Below are positions 37,676 through 48,917 of a stretch of DNA of 64,000 nucleotides, in pieces. The stretch is from Eutypa lata. Its lineage: Eukaryota; Ascomycota; Sordariomycetes; Xylariales; Diatrypaceae. Position numbers and translations under genes: made by a program. The notes below the pieces were generated by a model, which saw nothing but the letters and a program-made list of their open reading frames with translations, did no database searches and was not told the origin of the DNA. The stretch spans positions 4,216,001 through 4,280,000 of the forward strand of contig JAKULF010000005.1 of the NCBI GenBank assembly GCA_022661535.1. Direction: 5' to 3'. The number at the start of each line of letters is the position of its first letter. The first letter of the stretch is position 1.

Positions 37676-40600
37676 GATAGGATGTAGTCGGTGAGTCGGC
37701 AAGCTTTTCTAGTCCATATATTGCACAGACGTTTCAATAACAGAAACCGGCGGTGGTTGCAAGAGAAACCCCGATGCGAAGAGGAAGATTTGCAGCCGAC
37801 GACACCAGGGGGCCGAAGGCCTGTATGCCCATTTACACTTCACCCTTAACAAAGTGTTTGTGCTGTTTTTGCCTTTCCATGGTAGGCACAAGTGCGGCCC
37901 ATGATAATAGGTACCAAAGCTTAACCCTCTGTGGGCTTGTTATTGGGTTTAAAGGCTTGCTGTACTCGTAAACTTTTATCTGGGTTAGGTTTGCTTTGGT
38001 GGAGTTTATTTTGATTAAGTCGCTTCGTCTTACACTCTGGCGTAGATAGACTTTCTTATTTTCTTCGAGCCATTGACCCGTACTATAGATATAGCTGAAG
38101 GTGCCAGTGGTTTCAGCTGGAACTGGAAAACCTTAGAATGCGAAGCGACGCTAAGAGCTCGTGACTAAGTCCGGTAAGTTGCTTCACTATGAACGGGCGA
38201 TACGCTGTAGGAAAGCCAGTCGTAGAAGAAGCGGGACTGGATCGGTATGTCAATTGTCACGACGCCAATGAACCGTAGGGTTTAGATAAGTACATTGTTG
38301 TTGAGCGCCGCTACATATACAAGAATCAGGTGTGGCCCCGAGCCCTCCACTTAGTGCCGTGACATCAACACAGATTTTGATATGTTCCACCAGTAACTTA
38401 ACAACTTCGTATAGTGCCAGAAACCCATGCTGTCCGTTATGCCAGAAATGCTGCGTTACGTTGCCCGATCAATAATATCAAGGCTCGATCTCGGCGGCCT
38501 AAATGCGGAGTATGACGGTGTTGTAACAGCTAAACTTTCTCAGCTATCCTCAGCAGCATACCTAAGGGAGCTGGTCCTCTCTCACCTAGGCCCCCATAAC
38601 TACCTAGACACGGGCTGTCTGGCCTTCCAGGCATCTCTCAATTCGAATTACCAAACCAAGATCATATAGAAAGGCAGGCTATGATCCTCGCACCCTTACT
38701 CTTTGTATACAGGATCCAAACATCCCTCTATTAAATGGTTGACTGGGGTGACGACATGCGCAAAGTCATCTTCACTCAATAAGAGTGACGTTCCGACCTA
38801 GTATATCCAGCGTGGCTTCACCGGCTTCGCCTTCTTCTGCTCCTGCTCCTACTTCTGAGGGTGGGTCGGGACCGGGGCCGTAGCGCGGCGAGACGTGAGA
38901 GGGGGGCGAGAAGAGTGGCGAGCGGGCGGAGAGGGAGTAAGAGAAATTAGAGCCGGATTAGGGCCGGTATCCCCACACCAACTTTACGGAGGGCCAGGAG
39001 GGCCACCATCACCACCACCGTCATCACCACCCACGGGGTTCGTAAACCCTAGAATCTCCAAAAAGGTCCGTAGACCCCGATGTCAAAGCCAAACAACACA
39101 ACCCATCACATGCCCAGCAAAAGTTGCAAAATTGCCAAAAGTTCCAGCAACCTCGGACTAGAAATGTCAAAAAGCATCTCTTAAACAGTCAGTATAGGAT
39201 GACATTGTCGTCATTCTATCCTTCTAAATTAAGGTTTGCTTCTCTTGCTTTGCCTTGACGGTTTAACTTAATTGTTGATTGAATATTAAGGGACTGAAGA
39301 GACTGTAGAAGAGCCCGAAGAGAATGAAGGGGAGGTTGAAGAGACAGTGGAAAACGACTGAAGAGACTGAAGAGATTGAAGAAGAGCAGGAACAGGAAAC
39401 GTTGATTTCGATAGATGGGCATTGAAAAACGCAGAAGCTTCCATGGTTTTTTAACTTCCGCCATATCATAGGAAGCTGCAATCTAAACGGAAACGGAAAC
39501 CACGAGAGTAATATGCAAGAAGATGGTTTCCCGCGCCGTCCGTAAGTTGAAATTTCCCAGTTGGGCCTTCCTCCACTCACCTTACGCTGTCCCGACCTAT
39601 AGTCTCACGCTGGCTTTTCGCTTCATGTGGGAGACATGATTGCACCAATAAACTGTAGTCCAAAGTGCAGGTTCACCTCTTCGAGCAGGGGCAGGACGTC
39701 CTCGTCCACGAGATTACCGGTATTTATGACAAGACCTTCACATAATACTGGCGAACGGGACTGAAAGTTGGCAAACCGAATTAAATATCATGTTAAGATT
39801 AAGTAATCTCTGAGATGATTCATAGTTGAGTTGTAGCCAAATTAAATGACACATTAAAAGTTCGAATTCGAATAATATTAATTAGGAGAGTAATAATCAA
39901 TGATTATTCAACATTCAACATTATAATTGTGAGCTTATTCAAATTTTCAATATGGTCCCGGAGCATATATAATTTGTATACGTATGTAGGCTGGTGTAGT
40001 TGTGTGGTAAAAGGTGTTGATTATTTTGGCACCAAATCGGTAGTGTTGAACATACAGTTGGTGGCCAAACGCCAAAGTAGCCAACCAAAGCCAGCGTGCA
40101 ATTGATAATATATTCTGCGAACGAGGCAACTAGATAGTTAGTTTGTCGTAAATCGCGCCTTATTACAAACGCTCCTCAAGACTTTTGTAAACGCACATCT
40201 AGGTAAAGGGAGCTTGCGAATAGATATAGAATAATGCTACGCACACCTTACTGTGTAACGTCACCTGTAGTCGGCCCGTAATATAACTGCCGGGCCGAAT
40301 GCCACAACTTGAAGCTATCACCAATCGATATCTCACAAATGGTTCTAATATGCCACCCGCAACAATTCTCCATAAGCGTTGAAGCGCTGAAGCACTACTA
40401 CGAGAAAGGAGATCTACCTCCCTGAATCTTCCAGCAACGATCGATCTTCGCAGAACTTACCTAGTCCGGAAGTTAGATAAGACGTGCCCATAATCTGGAA
40501 TTGCTCGCTGCACTGTCGCAATTGACCTTGCTGACAGAAGAAAAGTGACAACGCCTGCCCACATGCGACCAAAATGCCCAGACCGTCAGATATAATGCTT

Positions 40601-41213
40601 CCCCGCCAACAGCGGCAGGGCGCTCGGTTGCGCTGCGCCGGACGTTCATGCAAAAAGCAGAAGGTCGATATTAAATACGACAATTGGGATTGGCCAAGCC
40701 GATCAACGTCGCCTTGGCAGGCTGGGCGCCGCGGCACTTCGACAACGTCGCGTCGAGGGTCTGGCTCCGGTGATTGGTCGGCCGTCGACGCAGAAGCCCA
40801 AAAGTTTGCAAACCCCACGAGTAGGATGAAAGCTTGGCCTTTTGCCAAGTGATAGAGGCGGTGATCAATTGCCGGATGTGCCAGGAGACAGGGCAGGGGA
40901 CGAGACAGGTGCCTTATGCTGTGAAGGCGAGCACACCATTCACCCTGGAGATAGAGCCAGAGCTTGGACGTCCAGTCCGCATTCAGGGCATGATATGGCA
41001 CCTGCCGGTAATGACAAAGTTAATATACGATGCAGGGAAGCGCCACACCACCCCTGGCTATCATCGGATAGAGAGGGTTGGGGGGGTCGAGAAAGAAATC
41101 ACTATATAACATGAGATCATGCCCGCCCAGTCCTTGGCCAGACTTGCTCGTTGATCGTTCCTCGTCTGCTATAACGACAGCTGTTAAGGTTTCTCTCGCG
41201 TAGCTAAAGCACC
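37676..41213. other. Long intergenic region with one MITE-like element
   Basis: About 3.5 kb with no supported gene. Short frames at 38427-38669, 38895-39161, 39216-39580 and 40414-41114 overlap one another on both strands and carry no family signals. A GA-rich run on the + strand (about 39290-39400) is low-complexity. The MITE-like copy lies at 39831-40035. The last 200 bp should hold the promoter of the next gene. Confidence 0.6.
39831..40035 (+). mobile_element. MITE-like element, copy 2
   Basis: This is the second copy of the element at 35405-35613, in the same orientation and about 4.4 kb away. It begins TTGTAGCCAAATTAAAT and ends GATTATTTTGGCACCAA. Divergence is substantial, with indels, so both are old insertions. 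Confidence 0.6.
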
Positions 41214-41378
41214 ATGAAGTCGTCTCTCAAGTTGGCTGCTGTCGCAGCATTCTGCAACTATGCCTCCGGCAAGGAAATCGAGATGGACGCAGAGGTAGAC
41301 GCCGCTCTCTACAAGAGCGGTCTCGTTCATGAGAAGATCATGGACACAAAGGAGGTAGGTAATCCCGTCACGCCCTAC

Positions 41379-41417
<39 letters not shown>

Positions 41418-42805
41418 CATTTGCTAAGACGCGATATGACAGACCTTCTGGGCCAGCCGGAGAGAGGCAGGCATCTTCAGCCCTTCTCAGTACAAGAGCA
41501 TGAGCGCCGCCGTCGACTTCGTCCCCTGCACGGACGGCCTAGCGAAGCTGACGCCCGGCGACCCCGACTACGAGTTCAAGTGCTCCGGGCTCGACCTGTA
41601 CGACTTCCAGTCGCACTTCGACCTCGGCAGCACCGTGGGCGAGGGCGCCGGGTCCTGGGGGTGGACGAGCCCCGAGGGGCGCGAGTTCATCGCCGTCGCG
41701 CAGCAGGACGGCACGTCGTTCTCCGAGGTCAGCGCCGAGGGCAAGCTGATCTACCTGGGGCGGCTGCCGCAGTACACCGACGCGGAGCCGTCGCTGTGGC
41801 GCGAGATCAAGGGCTACAAGAGCTACATCGTGATCGGGTCCGAGGCGTACGACCACGGCGTCCAGATCTTCGACATGGCGAAGCTGGTCGACAACGACCC
41901 GGCCTCGCCCGTCACCTACAACAACGAGGACGACATCTACTTCTGGAACGAGCTGCCGGCGGGCCGCTCGCACAACGTCGTCACCAACGAGGAGAAGGAC
42001 TACGCCGTCGCCGTCGGCGCCCAGCCGCGCAACTCGTCGTGCGCCTCGGGCCTCATCTTCATCGACCTGACTGACCTCGAGAACCTGTCGTCGCCGGGTT
42101 GCGCCGCCGAGGACGGCTACGTCCACGACGCCCAGTGCCTGGTCTACCGGGGCCCCGACGCGAAGTACGAGGGTACCGACATCTGCTACGGCTACAACGA
42201 GGACACCCTGACCATCTACGACGTGACGGACAAGGCGAACGCCACGATCATCTCCCGCATCTCGTACGAGGGCGCCTCGTACACCCACCAGGGCTGGGTC
42301 CTCGACACCCAGAACCAGCACTACCTGCTCCTCGACGACGAGTACGATGAGTACGACGGCGTTGGCCTCGGTGCTGAGGGTTACCCCATCACCTACATCT
42401 GGGACGTCTCGGACCTCGAGAACCCCAAGCAGACCGGCCACTACCAGGCCTCGCGCAAGGGTATCGACCACAACCAGTTCGTGAACAACGGATTCGCCTA
42501 CCAGAGCAACTACGGCGGTGGTCTGCACATTCTTGAGTAAGTTGAAATCAACTCCCTGCACTTTCGTCTTTGGTAGTAATACTAACTAATATCACAGTGT
42601 CTCGTCCATCCCTGAGGACCCTACGGGCCAGAGTGTCACCGAGGTTGCCTACTTCGACATCTACCCTGAGGACGACGCAGTCGAGGGTGGTGGCGAGATC
42701 GAGTTCGTTGGAACCTGGTCTCACTACCCGTACTTCGCTAGTGGTTACATTGTCATCAACACGATTGAGCGTGGTGCCTACGTCGTCAAGCGCAGCGAGG
42801 CTTAA
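41214..42805 (+). CDS. Secreted choice-of-anchor B / LVIVD-repeat family protein
   Basis: Model: exons 41214-41354, 41443-42536 and 42598-42805, giving 480 aa. An N-terminal signal peptide (MKSSLKLAAVAAFCNYASG) is followed by a beta-propeller-like region with repeated segments of the type VQIFDMAKL, LIFIDLTDLENL, LTIYDVTDKAN and TYIWDVSDLENP, as in choice-of-anchor B/LVIVD proteins. Fungal members are often annotated with a P-domain-like label; a catalytic role is not known to me. Conserved HN, HDAQC and SHYPYFASG motifs are present. The first intron contains a (GA)16 run. Codons in exon 2 are strongly G/C-ending up to about 42330, unlike the neighbouring genes, which may reflect high expression. 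Confidence 0.85.
41383..41414 (+). repeat. (GA)16 microsatellite in an intron
   Basis: An uninterrupted GA run of 32 nt between the donor (41355) and acceptor (41442) of intron 1 of the secreted-protein gene. Confidence 0.95.
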
Positions 42806-43027
42806 AGAGAAACCCTAACTATGGGGAGGATATCATAGAGACCTGAAGATAAACCTTTTATTTCTCCGGCTTAGGAAAGCTTCGAAGACTGTAAATTGTG
42901 AAGGATTAGTCTAGGTACAATCTATCTAATTAGACAAGTCGCTCAAATCTAGCGCTGAATCTATCTTGCAAACTGAATGCATATCAATACATGACGCCGT
43001 AACAGAAGAAAAAAAACACCCATCACA

Positions 43028-44551
43028 TTAACCCTCTTTCTTCGATGTCCCCTGGGGGGCATTCTTCTTCGACTGGAGCAAGTAGTCCCCTCCTCTCCAA
43101 GCTTTATAGACACCATAGAATCCTTGGATCGGTCGAACATTGCGAAGACGATTCGGCAATCGTGAGGCGTCGATTGCCTTCTGTTTCGCCACCTCGTCGA
43201 CAATAACCTTATCATGAACGTTCGGCAACCAGGAAGCATGGTACTTCTCACGCACCGCGTCATAGCGAGACTTATTGTAGACAGCCCAGAACTCGTCCTC
43301 GGTGTAGTAATTCGCCGCGTAAAGCGTTTTCTTGCCCCCGAGATCTTGGACCTTCTGCTCAATGGCGCGGTTCTGACGGACGAAATCGTCGTAGTTACGG
43401 GAACCGGGGCCCCAAACGCCAAAGTTCAGAAGCGTTTCCGGGGTGCTCGGGTCGGCGAAATCCGCGTGCAATCCGTGTTGGGAATCAAGAGCGTCCCGAC
43501 GGATACGGATTGGACACAGCCACAGTGGGTAGATATTCAGGTTCTGGTGCAGCCAGTTCTGAAACTCGTCGACCGCTTCGTACGGCACGCCAACATCTTG
43601 GATGATGTACGAATCCGACAGACCACTCTTGTGAAGTGCGTGATACATGACTTTGGCATGGAGAAACTTGTCTAGCAAGAATCTCGTGATCCGGTTGAAT
43701 GGTGTGAGGAAATACCGGAAAGCATACTTGGCGACCCAAAATGCTCCACGGTCCCATCGAAAGAAGTAATCGACAACGGGAATGTAGTCGGTAACTTGCT
43801 TCGTGCCGTTTTTGGTCCTCTTTTGGACATCGAGGTAGAACCATGAATCGCTCCGACCGGTGTACCGTCTTGGCGCCGTACCCGTAGGGACAGCATCAAC
43901 GAGACGGCCAGAACAGACAACAATTGCTTCTTGTGAGAAGGCAATGGCATCCACGAAGTCGATAACTTGTTTCTTCGTCTCCTCTTGGATCTTTGACGTT
44001 GCTGCGGGGAAGTTCGACAGGGGATAATGCGTCAGCTCGACAAAGCCCTTGGCATCTCTCAGCTGGAGTTCTACAAGCGTGACGACGCCCATGGTCCCAA
44101 ATGCGCAGACAGCGCCCCAGAACAAATCCGGCTTCTCGGTCCTCGAGGCTTTCACAATATCCCCGTTTCCGAGCACGATTTCGATCGAGTTCACGATAGA
44201 GTCGAATGGACCATGACGGAAACAGCTGCTCTCTCCCGCCATACCCGAGAATCCTCCACCGACGGTAATGGCGGGCAGCTCCATAACTACAGGTGGTATG
44301 AGATTCTCTTTCATTGTCGCGTCCAGTAACCTGTCCATGGAGACGTTGGGTTCAACGAGGGCAGTCTTGCTCTCCTTGTCGACGCGTAACACGTGATTTA
44401 GATGGCTAGTGTCAACCGTGTTGTCGCGGCTCCTTGCGGATACGCGGGTACTGTTGGTTGACCCATGGTAGACGCGAAAAGGTTCATTCTTGGAATAAAA
44501 TTCACGGATCCTCTTCGAGATAGTCGCTACCGACTCATTATGGGTATCCAT
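43028..44551 (-). CDS. FAD-dependent oxidoreductase, Delta(24)-sterol reductase (DHCR24/DWF1)-like
   Basis: A single intact exon of 507 aa. The family has a VAO-type FAD-binding domain and reduces the C24 double bond of sterols in plants and animals; the substrate of filamentous-fungal homologues is not established. The FAD-domain signature is visible at about residues 89-113 (VVMELPAITVGGGFSGMAGE followed by SSCFRHG). GAVCAFGTMGVVT follows downstream. The C-terminal half contains the family block YPLWLCPIRI and ends in a lysine-rich tail. There is no membrane segment or signal peptide. It is convergent with the secreted-protein gene, with a 220-bp gap. Confidence 0.88.
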   Translation of the reverse strand: MDTHNESVATISKRIREFYSKNEPFRVYHGSTNSTRVSARSRDNTVDTSHLNHVLRVDKESKTALVEPNVSMDRLLDATMKENLIPPVVMELPAITVGGGFSGMAGESSCFRHGPFDSIVNSIEIVLGNGDIVKASRTEKPDLFWGAVCAFGTMGVVTLVELQLRDAKGFVELTHYPLSNFPAATSKIQEETKKQVIDFVDAIAFSQEAIVVCSGRLVDAVPTGTAPRRYTGRSDSWFYLDVQKRTKNGTKQVTDYIPVVDYFFRWDRGAFWVAKYAFRYFLTPFNRITRFLLDKFLHAKVMYHALHKSGLSDSYIIQDVGVPYEAVDEFQNWLHQNLNIYPLWLCPIRIRRDALDSQHGLHADFADPSTPETLLNFGVWGPGSRNYDDFVRQNRAIEQKVQDLGGKKTLYAANYYTEDEFWAVYNKSRYDAVREKYHASWLPNVHDKVIVDEVAKQKAIDASRLPNRLRNVRPIQGFYGVYKAWRGGDYLLQSKKNAPQGTSKKEG

Positions 44552-45165
44552 TATAGTTTGAGCGAAGCTTGCTGGAAGCTGTCGCGTTGAGCTCGGTATG
44601 TTGAACTACGGGGACTTGGAGACTGTGGAGCTTGGCGTCTTACACGACAACAGGTAAGTATGCCAGCTGACAAAATACTGAGTCAGCTGCTAGATACATC
44701 TCCAAGATAGGTAGGCAAGTCGTTGCCAAGATAATATCAATATCTTACATTCAAAGTAATACAACTTTATATATATATATAAATAAAATATAAAATAAAA
44801 ATCACTTCATTTTATGGTATTACAAAATCGGAATAATCATTTTTTAATATAAACCAGCAATTAAACGTCAATTTCTAAGTGTTATACCGGCTATTTTCTA
44901 CCTACATGATCACTAGTCTTTTAGATTATGGAAGACATAGAACTCAGTAAGCCAGGAAAAGGGGGGACACCATTAGTTTTGACCATATGTTGCTATCGGT
45001 ACTTAGGTTTGATTCGGCCTATAACCACAGTTATATTATCTCTTCTCACGAAGCTGTTCATTCTAGTACCCCGTAGTAAACACACTGTGCCTACTAGATC
45101 ACTGTGCTAGCTACTCGCTCTATAACCTTCATGTCCTTATTTTCAACGGTCTTCAACCACGCAGG
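44552..45165. other. Intergenic, no gene seen
   Basis: About 610 bp, containing the 5' flank of the DHCR24-like gene (minus strand) and an AT-rich patch near 44760-44860. A 60-codon open frame at 44928 lacks support. Confidence 0.5.
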
Positions 45166-46131
45166 CTATGATAAACTAAATAGAGTACCATTATGAGAAA
45201 ATGAATTGAGTATCAACATCTCAGTTTCGGTCGTTCTGCCCTGATAAAAGAAGACTGTCGTAATTTTCCATCGTTTGAGGACCTCGTAAGCTGATACCTT
45301 GCCCATATCGCGAATGAAGTCGTAAGACCGTGGCGGTCTATCCAGGTCAAGAAAGTAGTACTCGCAGGTCTTGACATTGCAGAAACCTTGTGTGTCATAC
45401 CACCGTCGCTTTAATTCTTCACTAGAGGCTGTAGGTAGCGAAGGGCACCAGCTTAACGAGTAGTTAAGCTTGCTAATCCATTCTACCTTAACTAGATAAT
45501 TACAGAGTAGGTTAATAATTGTATACATAAACCATAAGATACGCAATAAGGAAACAAGGATGGCCATGCAACGCCGGTTGGTCTTTGGCACAGAAGATGT
45601 ATTGTATTCCAAGGAGATTTAGAGTCACTTGCTGAGGTGATTTACAAGCTGGCAGTATTCCGAAGTGAGCGGCGGAGTCCAGCATTGCGAAGAATTCGAA
45701 GCACCATGCTCGATATAGAATGTATCGTGCTCGAAGTTTAAGTATAATTTCCCGCTTGTTAAACTGCCTCCTCCAGGGTATCGTCTATCAGTCACGTCTC
45801 CTGTACTAGCCCCGTGGGTGATCTCGTATTCAACATCGCCGACTCCTTCATCTTCGTTCTCTAAGCCAGTGCCCTTCTTCTGATTTGCGCCTGGACAAAT
45901 ATAGAACACTGGGAGCTGAACAGGATAAAGGGCCTTGGCAACCTCGCGACTCAATGTATTGACTAATAAAGAAGAAAGCGATAGAAACGAAGTAGGCACG
46001 ACTTGCCTGGTTTCTTTGTCGACGAGAACAAGACGACTTCTTCTGGATCCTAAAATGCCTTCTTGCCAGATCCGGAGTTGAATTTCTTTAGGTAAGTAGG
46101 GAAAGAGCAAGAATGTAGCCAGAGACGACAT
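45166..46131 (-). pseudogene. 2EXR-domain protein gene, reading frame broken or splicing unresolved
   Basis: 2EXR proteins are F-box-like fungal proteins of unknown role. The first part (46131-45625, 168 codons) opens with the family signature LPKEIQLRIWQEG and includes the typical LYLNFEHDTFY block. It then hits a stop after HLSK. The natural continuation (VTLNLLGIQYIFCAKDQP) lies in another frame. A C-terminal part in the original frame (45612-45166) with SYDFIRDMGKVSAYEVLKRW looks genuine. I could not find an intron set that joins all parts in phase, although a good acceptor (CTAG near 45490) exists. A one-base frameshift after HLSK is the simplest reading, but a mis-modelled multi-exon gene remains possible. 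Confidence 0.5.
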
Positions 46132-47175
46132 GATGGTTCGACCCTAGGCGTTGTCTGGTCCAGTAGCATGTATGGCTTTTCTAGATATTGTCTAATGAGA
46201 GATAGTTAGAAGCTGAAGGCAAGTCAGAGAGTAAATGAAGGTGTCCTAGAATACAGAGCCTACTGTGTAAATCAAGCTATATTACTCGCTGCCGCTAACC
46301 GTCGGCTTTCTGGAGCTGTTGGTATCCAGCCCCCACGTCAGCTCAACCTGGCTCTGGACATCGAAGCCAATGAGAACTGCGAACGTGATCTCTAAGGTTA
46401 CACGGCATCGATGCAGATTCGAGGAAGGAAGGCAGGATATAGCTTGTAAATTAGCAAGAGACACTCTTTGTTTATTTTATGACTGCTAACCTACATGTAA
46501 GCAAGCTACGTCACCCCGGCCTCTACTGGAAGATAACGAAAAGAGCACTAGAAGTGCCACAATTGACTTTCGTTTAAAACTAATAGGCAAAGCCAAGGCG
46601 TTTATTTAGTGTGCCGTATAGGCACTTGATAATTAAAATTCGTTTACACAGTTCCATGCCGTATAGAATGGTTGCCTAGCTTTGATACAAGCTTCGTAAC
46701 ATAAGACTTCAGTTGCAAAGGTGTATTTACAAGATCAGTGCACAAAAGCAGTCTTGGGGGCAAATTGTAACCACACTTACACAGATTATTGAGACTAGAC
46801 ATCAATAAAATTATAGCCATACAGCCATGACTTAGCCTTTACTATACAAGCGCTTAAGCAAAGTCCTTTGTTGGCTGGCATTAAACCACTCTACAGCTGC
46901 TCCCATTTTGTGACATCATTCTAAGTAATCCCAATTTCCCCTTATTACTTTTCACACCATTGCTTGTTATGACTGGATACATGAGGTAGCCTAACTGGCT
47001 GACTACATAATCTACACCTAATGAGAAGAGCAATGTCAAGATCGTGCATAATCACATCGGCCAAGATAGAGTTACACAGATTATACATAGACCAATCGGA
47101 AGACATCTAGCTGATCTAGGTACCCATGATATTATATTAGAGTAACACAACATTTACGATAGCCGCTTTTTGTCT
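46132..47175. other. Intergenic, no gene seen
   Basis: About 1 kb of moderately AT-rich sequence. One 60-codon minus-strand frame at 46282-46464 has no family signal. Confidence 0.5.
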
Positions 47176-48192
47176 TTAGTAAGTTTCGATGCTCGGAACT
47201 GTCTCAGAGAATACCAGCGCCCGGGCCTCAACACTCTTCCTTGGTCTTGCGTTCTCCCGGACTAGCCGATGCCTAATGCTAGAATGCAACGCATCTCCTC
47301 AAATCAGTACTATTTATATTAAACTGCTTTAGGCAAAACTTACAAGGTGCTTTGACTCCGGGCTCCGAGTCGAAGTGTTTGAAAATCAATACCTCATCCG
47401 GAGTTTGCTCCTTCAGATAATACCATTTCTGATCGGGGTTGTGCTTGACATAGTAATTGGTGCTTACACTGCCTTGTCGGATTGAGTCTGTTTCGACGAG
47501 GTCATCGGGCTTCACTGACGTTCCATCGCAGACGGAAAGTGCCCATTCCTCCACAGGATGCGACAATTGTTTCCAAACACTGGTATAAGGAGATTTAGTT
47601 GATGTCTCACATTGCTGATTTGGAGGTATTACTTGACCGCTCTGACCCGTTGACGAAGGATCTTGACCGCATCATGCGGGAAGCTGCTTTGGATGCGCTC
47701 GATGATGGAAATAGGACATGCATCTATGTGGGCGTAATTGCTTGGGAGGAGATGTTGAGTCTGGTCGCCAAAATTGATCTTGTCAGCCGAGCTCGCTACG
47801 GCTACACCGAATCTGCATGCTGGTGAGCCATGAAGATATTCTGCGCACCGGTGTCTTACTTTCTAATCAAAGACAAACACGGTCCCGACGTTATGTAGTT
47901 CAGCCCGAAGCATCTTGATAACAGAAGGTACATATTCATTTTCGATTCCGTCTCGAATTGAAACATTAGTAAATCCTGGCAGACGACGTGTGGTGAAGCC
48001 ATGGGTATCGAGATGAAACTCGCGAGCTCGCCCCCGAAAGTCTTCGACGATGACCTCCTTCTCTTCCCAGATAAGATTTGTCTTTCTCCTATCATGTGCC
48101 TCTGGCAAGAGGTCCATGAAGATCTGGAACGGCCGCTCTTTTTCGTAAAGGGGGTCCCATTTCAAGAAGCGGACGGCGGCTGATTCGGCCAT
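47176..48192 (-). pseudogene. asaB-type hydroxylase/desaturase (CmcJ-like) with one premature stop
   Basis: Members of this fungal family are hydroxylases or desaturases in secondary metabolism (asaB, GA4-desaturase-like). Model: exons 48192-47633, 47579-47344 and about 47294-47176, 305 codons, the family's length. Recognisable blocks are FLKWDPLY, VEDFRGR, the TVFVFD motif, HIDACP..IIERI, VNVWKQLSHPVEEWALSVCDG, WYYLKEQTPDEVLIFKHFDS and a C-terminal RKSVEARALVF. The intron at 47632-47580 gives a clean join. TAG at 47865-47863 replaces the Trp that follows VFVFD in the family, and the frame is open on both sides of it. The last acceptor (after GAGGAG) is less certain. The gene is divergent from the repeat-peptide gene, with starts 725 bp apart. 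A sequencing error or unusual splicing would restore it to a normal gene. Confidence 0.7.
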
Positions 48193-48917
48193 GATGGGGA
48201 AAATCGAGGTAATCTCAACTTGATATTCGAGGCCGAGTAAGAAATATTCAAATTTCTACAGGATGCTTTAAACGTAAACATGAATTCATATCAGTTTATA
48301 TCGGACAAGCTGTATCACATATGAAGGGGTGGATTAGACATCTTTTGCAGTTTGATAGCCGCGATTCTCCTAGGACATATAATAAAGTGACATGGCTAAA
48401 AGGCTTGTGGGAGGAAAAAAAGATACTTAGTTTACGCCAAGTTGACGCGTTCAACAGTGATGATACGCTGTGTAACATGTACAAACAAGGGTGAGCACAT
48501 GCGGCTTTGCGAAAAAGTACATATGGTTTCATTCGCTGATGTTCAGTTGGAGAATATTGTGATCCTTGATATCTGATAGCCCTATCACTGTAGACCAAGT
48601 TGATATTGAAAACTTGGCAGAAGCAGGCTGTCTCGGATAGCCTTGGACGGATGGTGACACAGAACGGAACTTCTGAGCATATTAATACTAGTGCATAATT
48701 ACTATCTATGAGGTAGGGTATGACTGGCTGGCGGCGGAACTTCCTTTAATGGCAGAGAGGCTTAACTCCCGATCCATACCTTCGGTGCTTAATGCAGTCT
48801 TATCACTACAACATATAAAGATTGGGATTCAAGATTTTTTTTGGTGATAAACCAGTGCAATTCGTATGCCTCCATTTTAATTGTCGTACCCCGATCTACC
48901 TTGAACGCTCAGGGAAA
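48193..48917. promoter_or_regulatory. Divergent intergenic region with TATA-like box
   Basis: 725 bp separate the start of the asaB-type gene (minus) from the repeat-peptide gene (plus). CATATAAAG at 48812-48820 is about 100 nt before the peptide ATG and could be its TATA box. The peptide ATG at 48918 sits in a good context (GAAAATGACC). The in-frame sequence upstream of it has no other ATG. Confidence 0.4.

Noticed and set aside
40414..41114. Overlapping open frames upstream of the secreted-protein gene, one with a RCAGRSCKKQKV stretch recalling a Zn2Cys6 motif
   Set aside because: Only fragments of the six-Cys spacing are present and frames on both strands overlap without any other domain signal.
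41539..42561. Long minus-strand open frame (340 codons) opposite the secreted-protein gene
   Set aside because: Low-complexity Val/Leu/Arg composition caused by GC-rich codons on the other strand; the plus-strand protein has a signal peptide, introns and family repeats.
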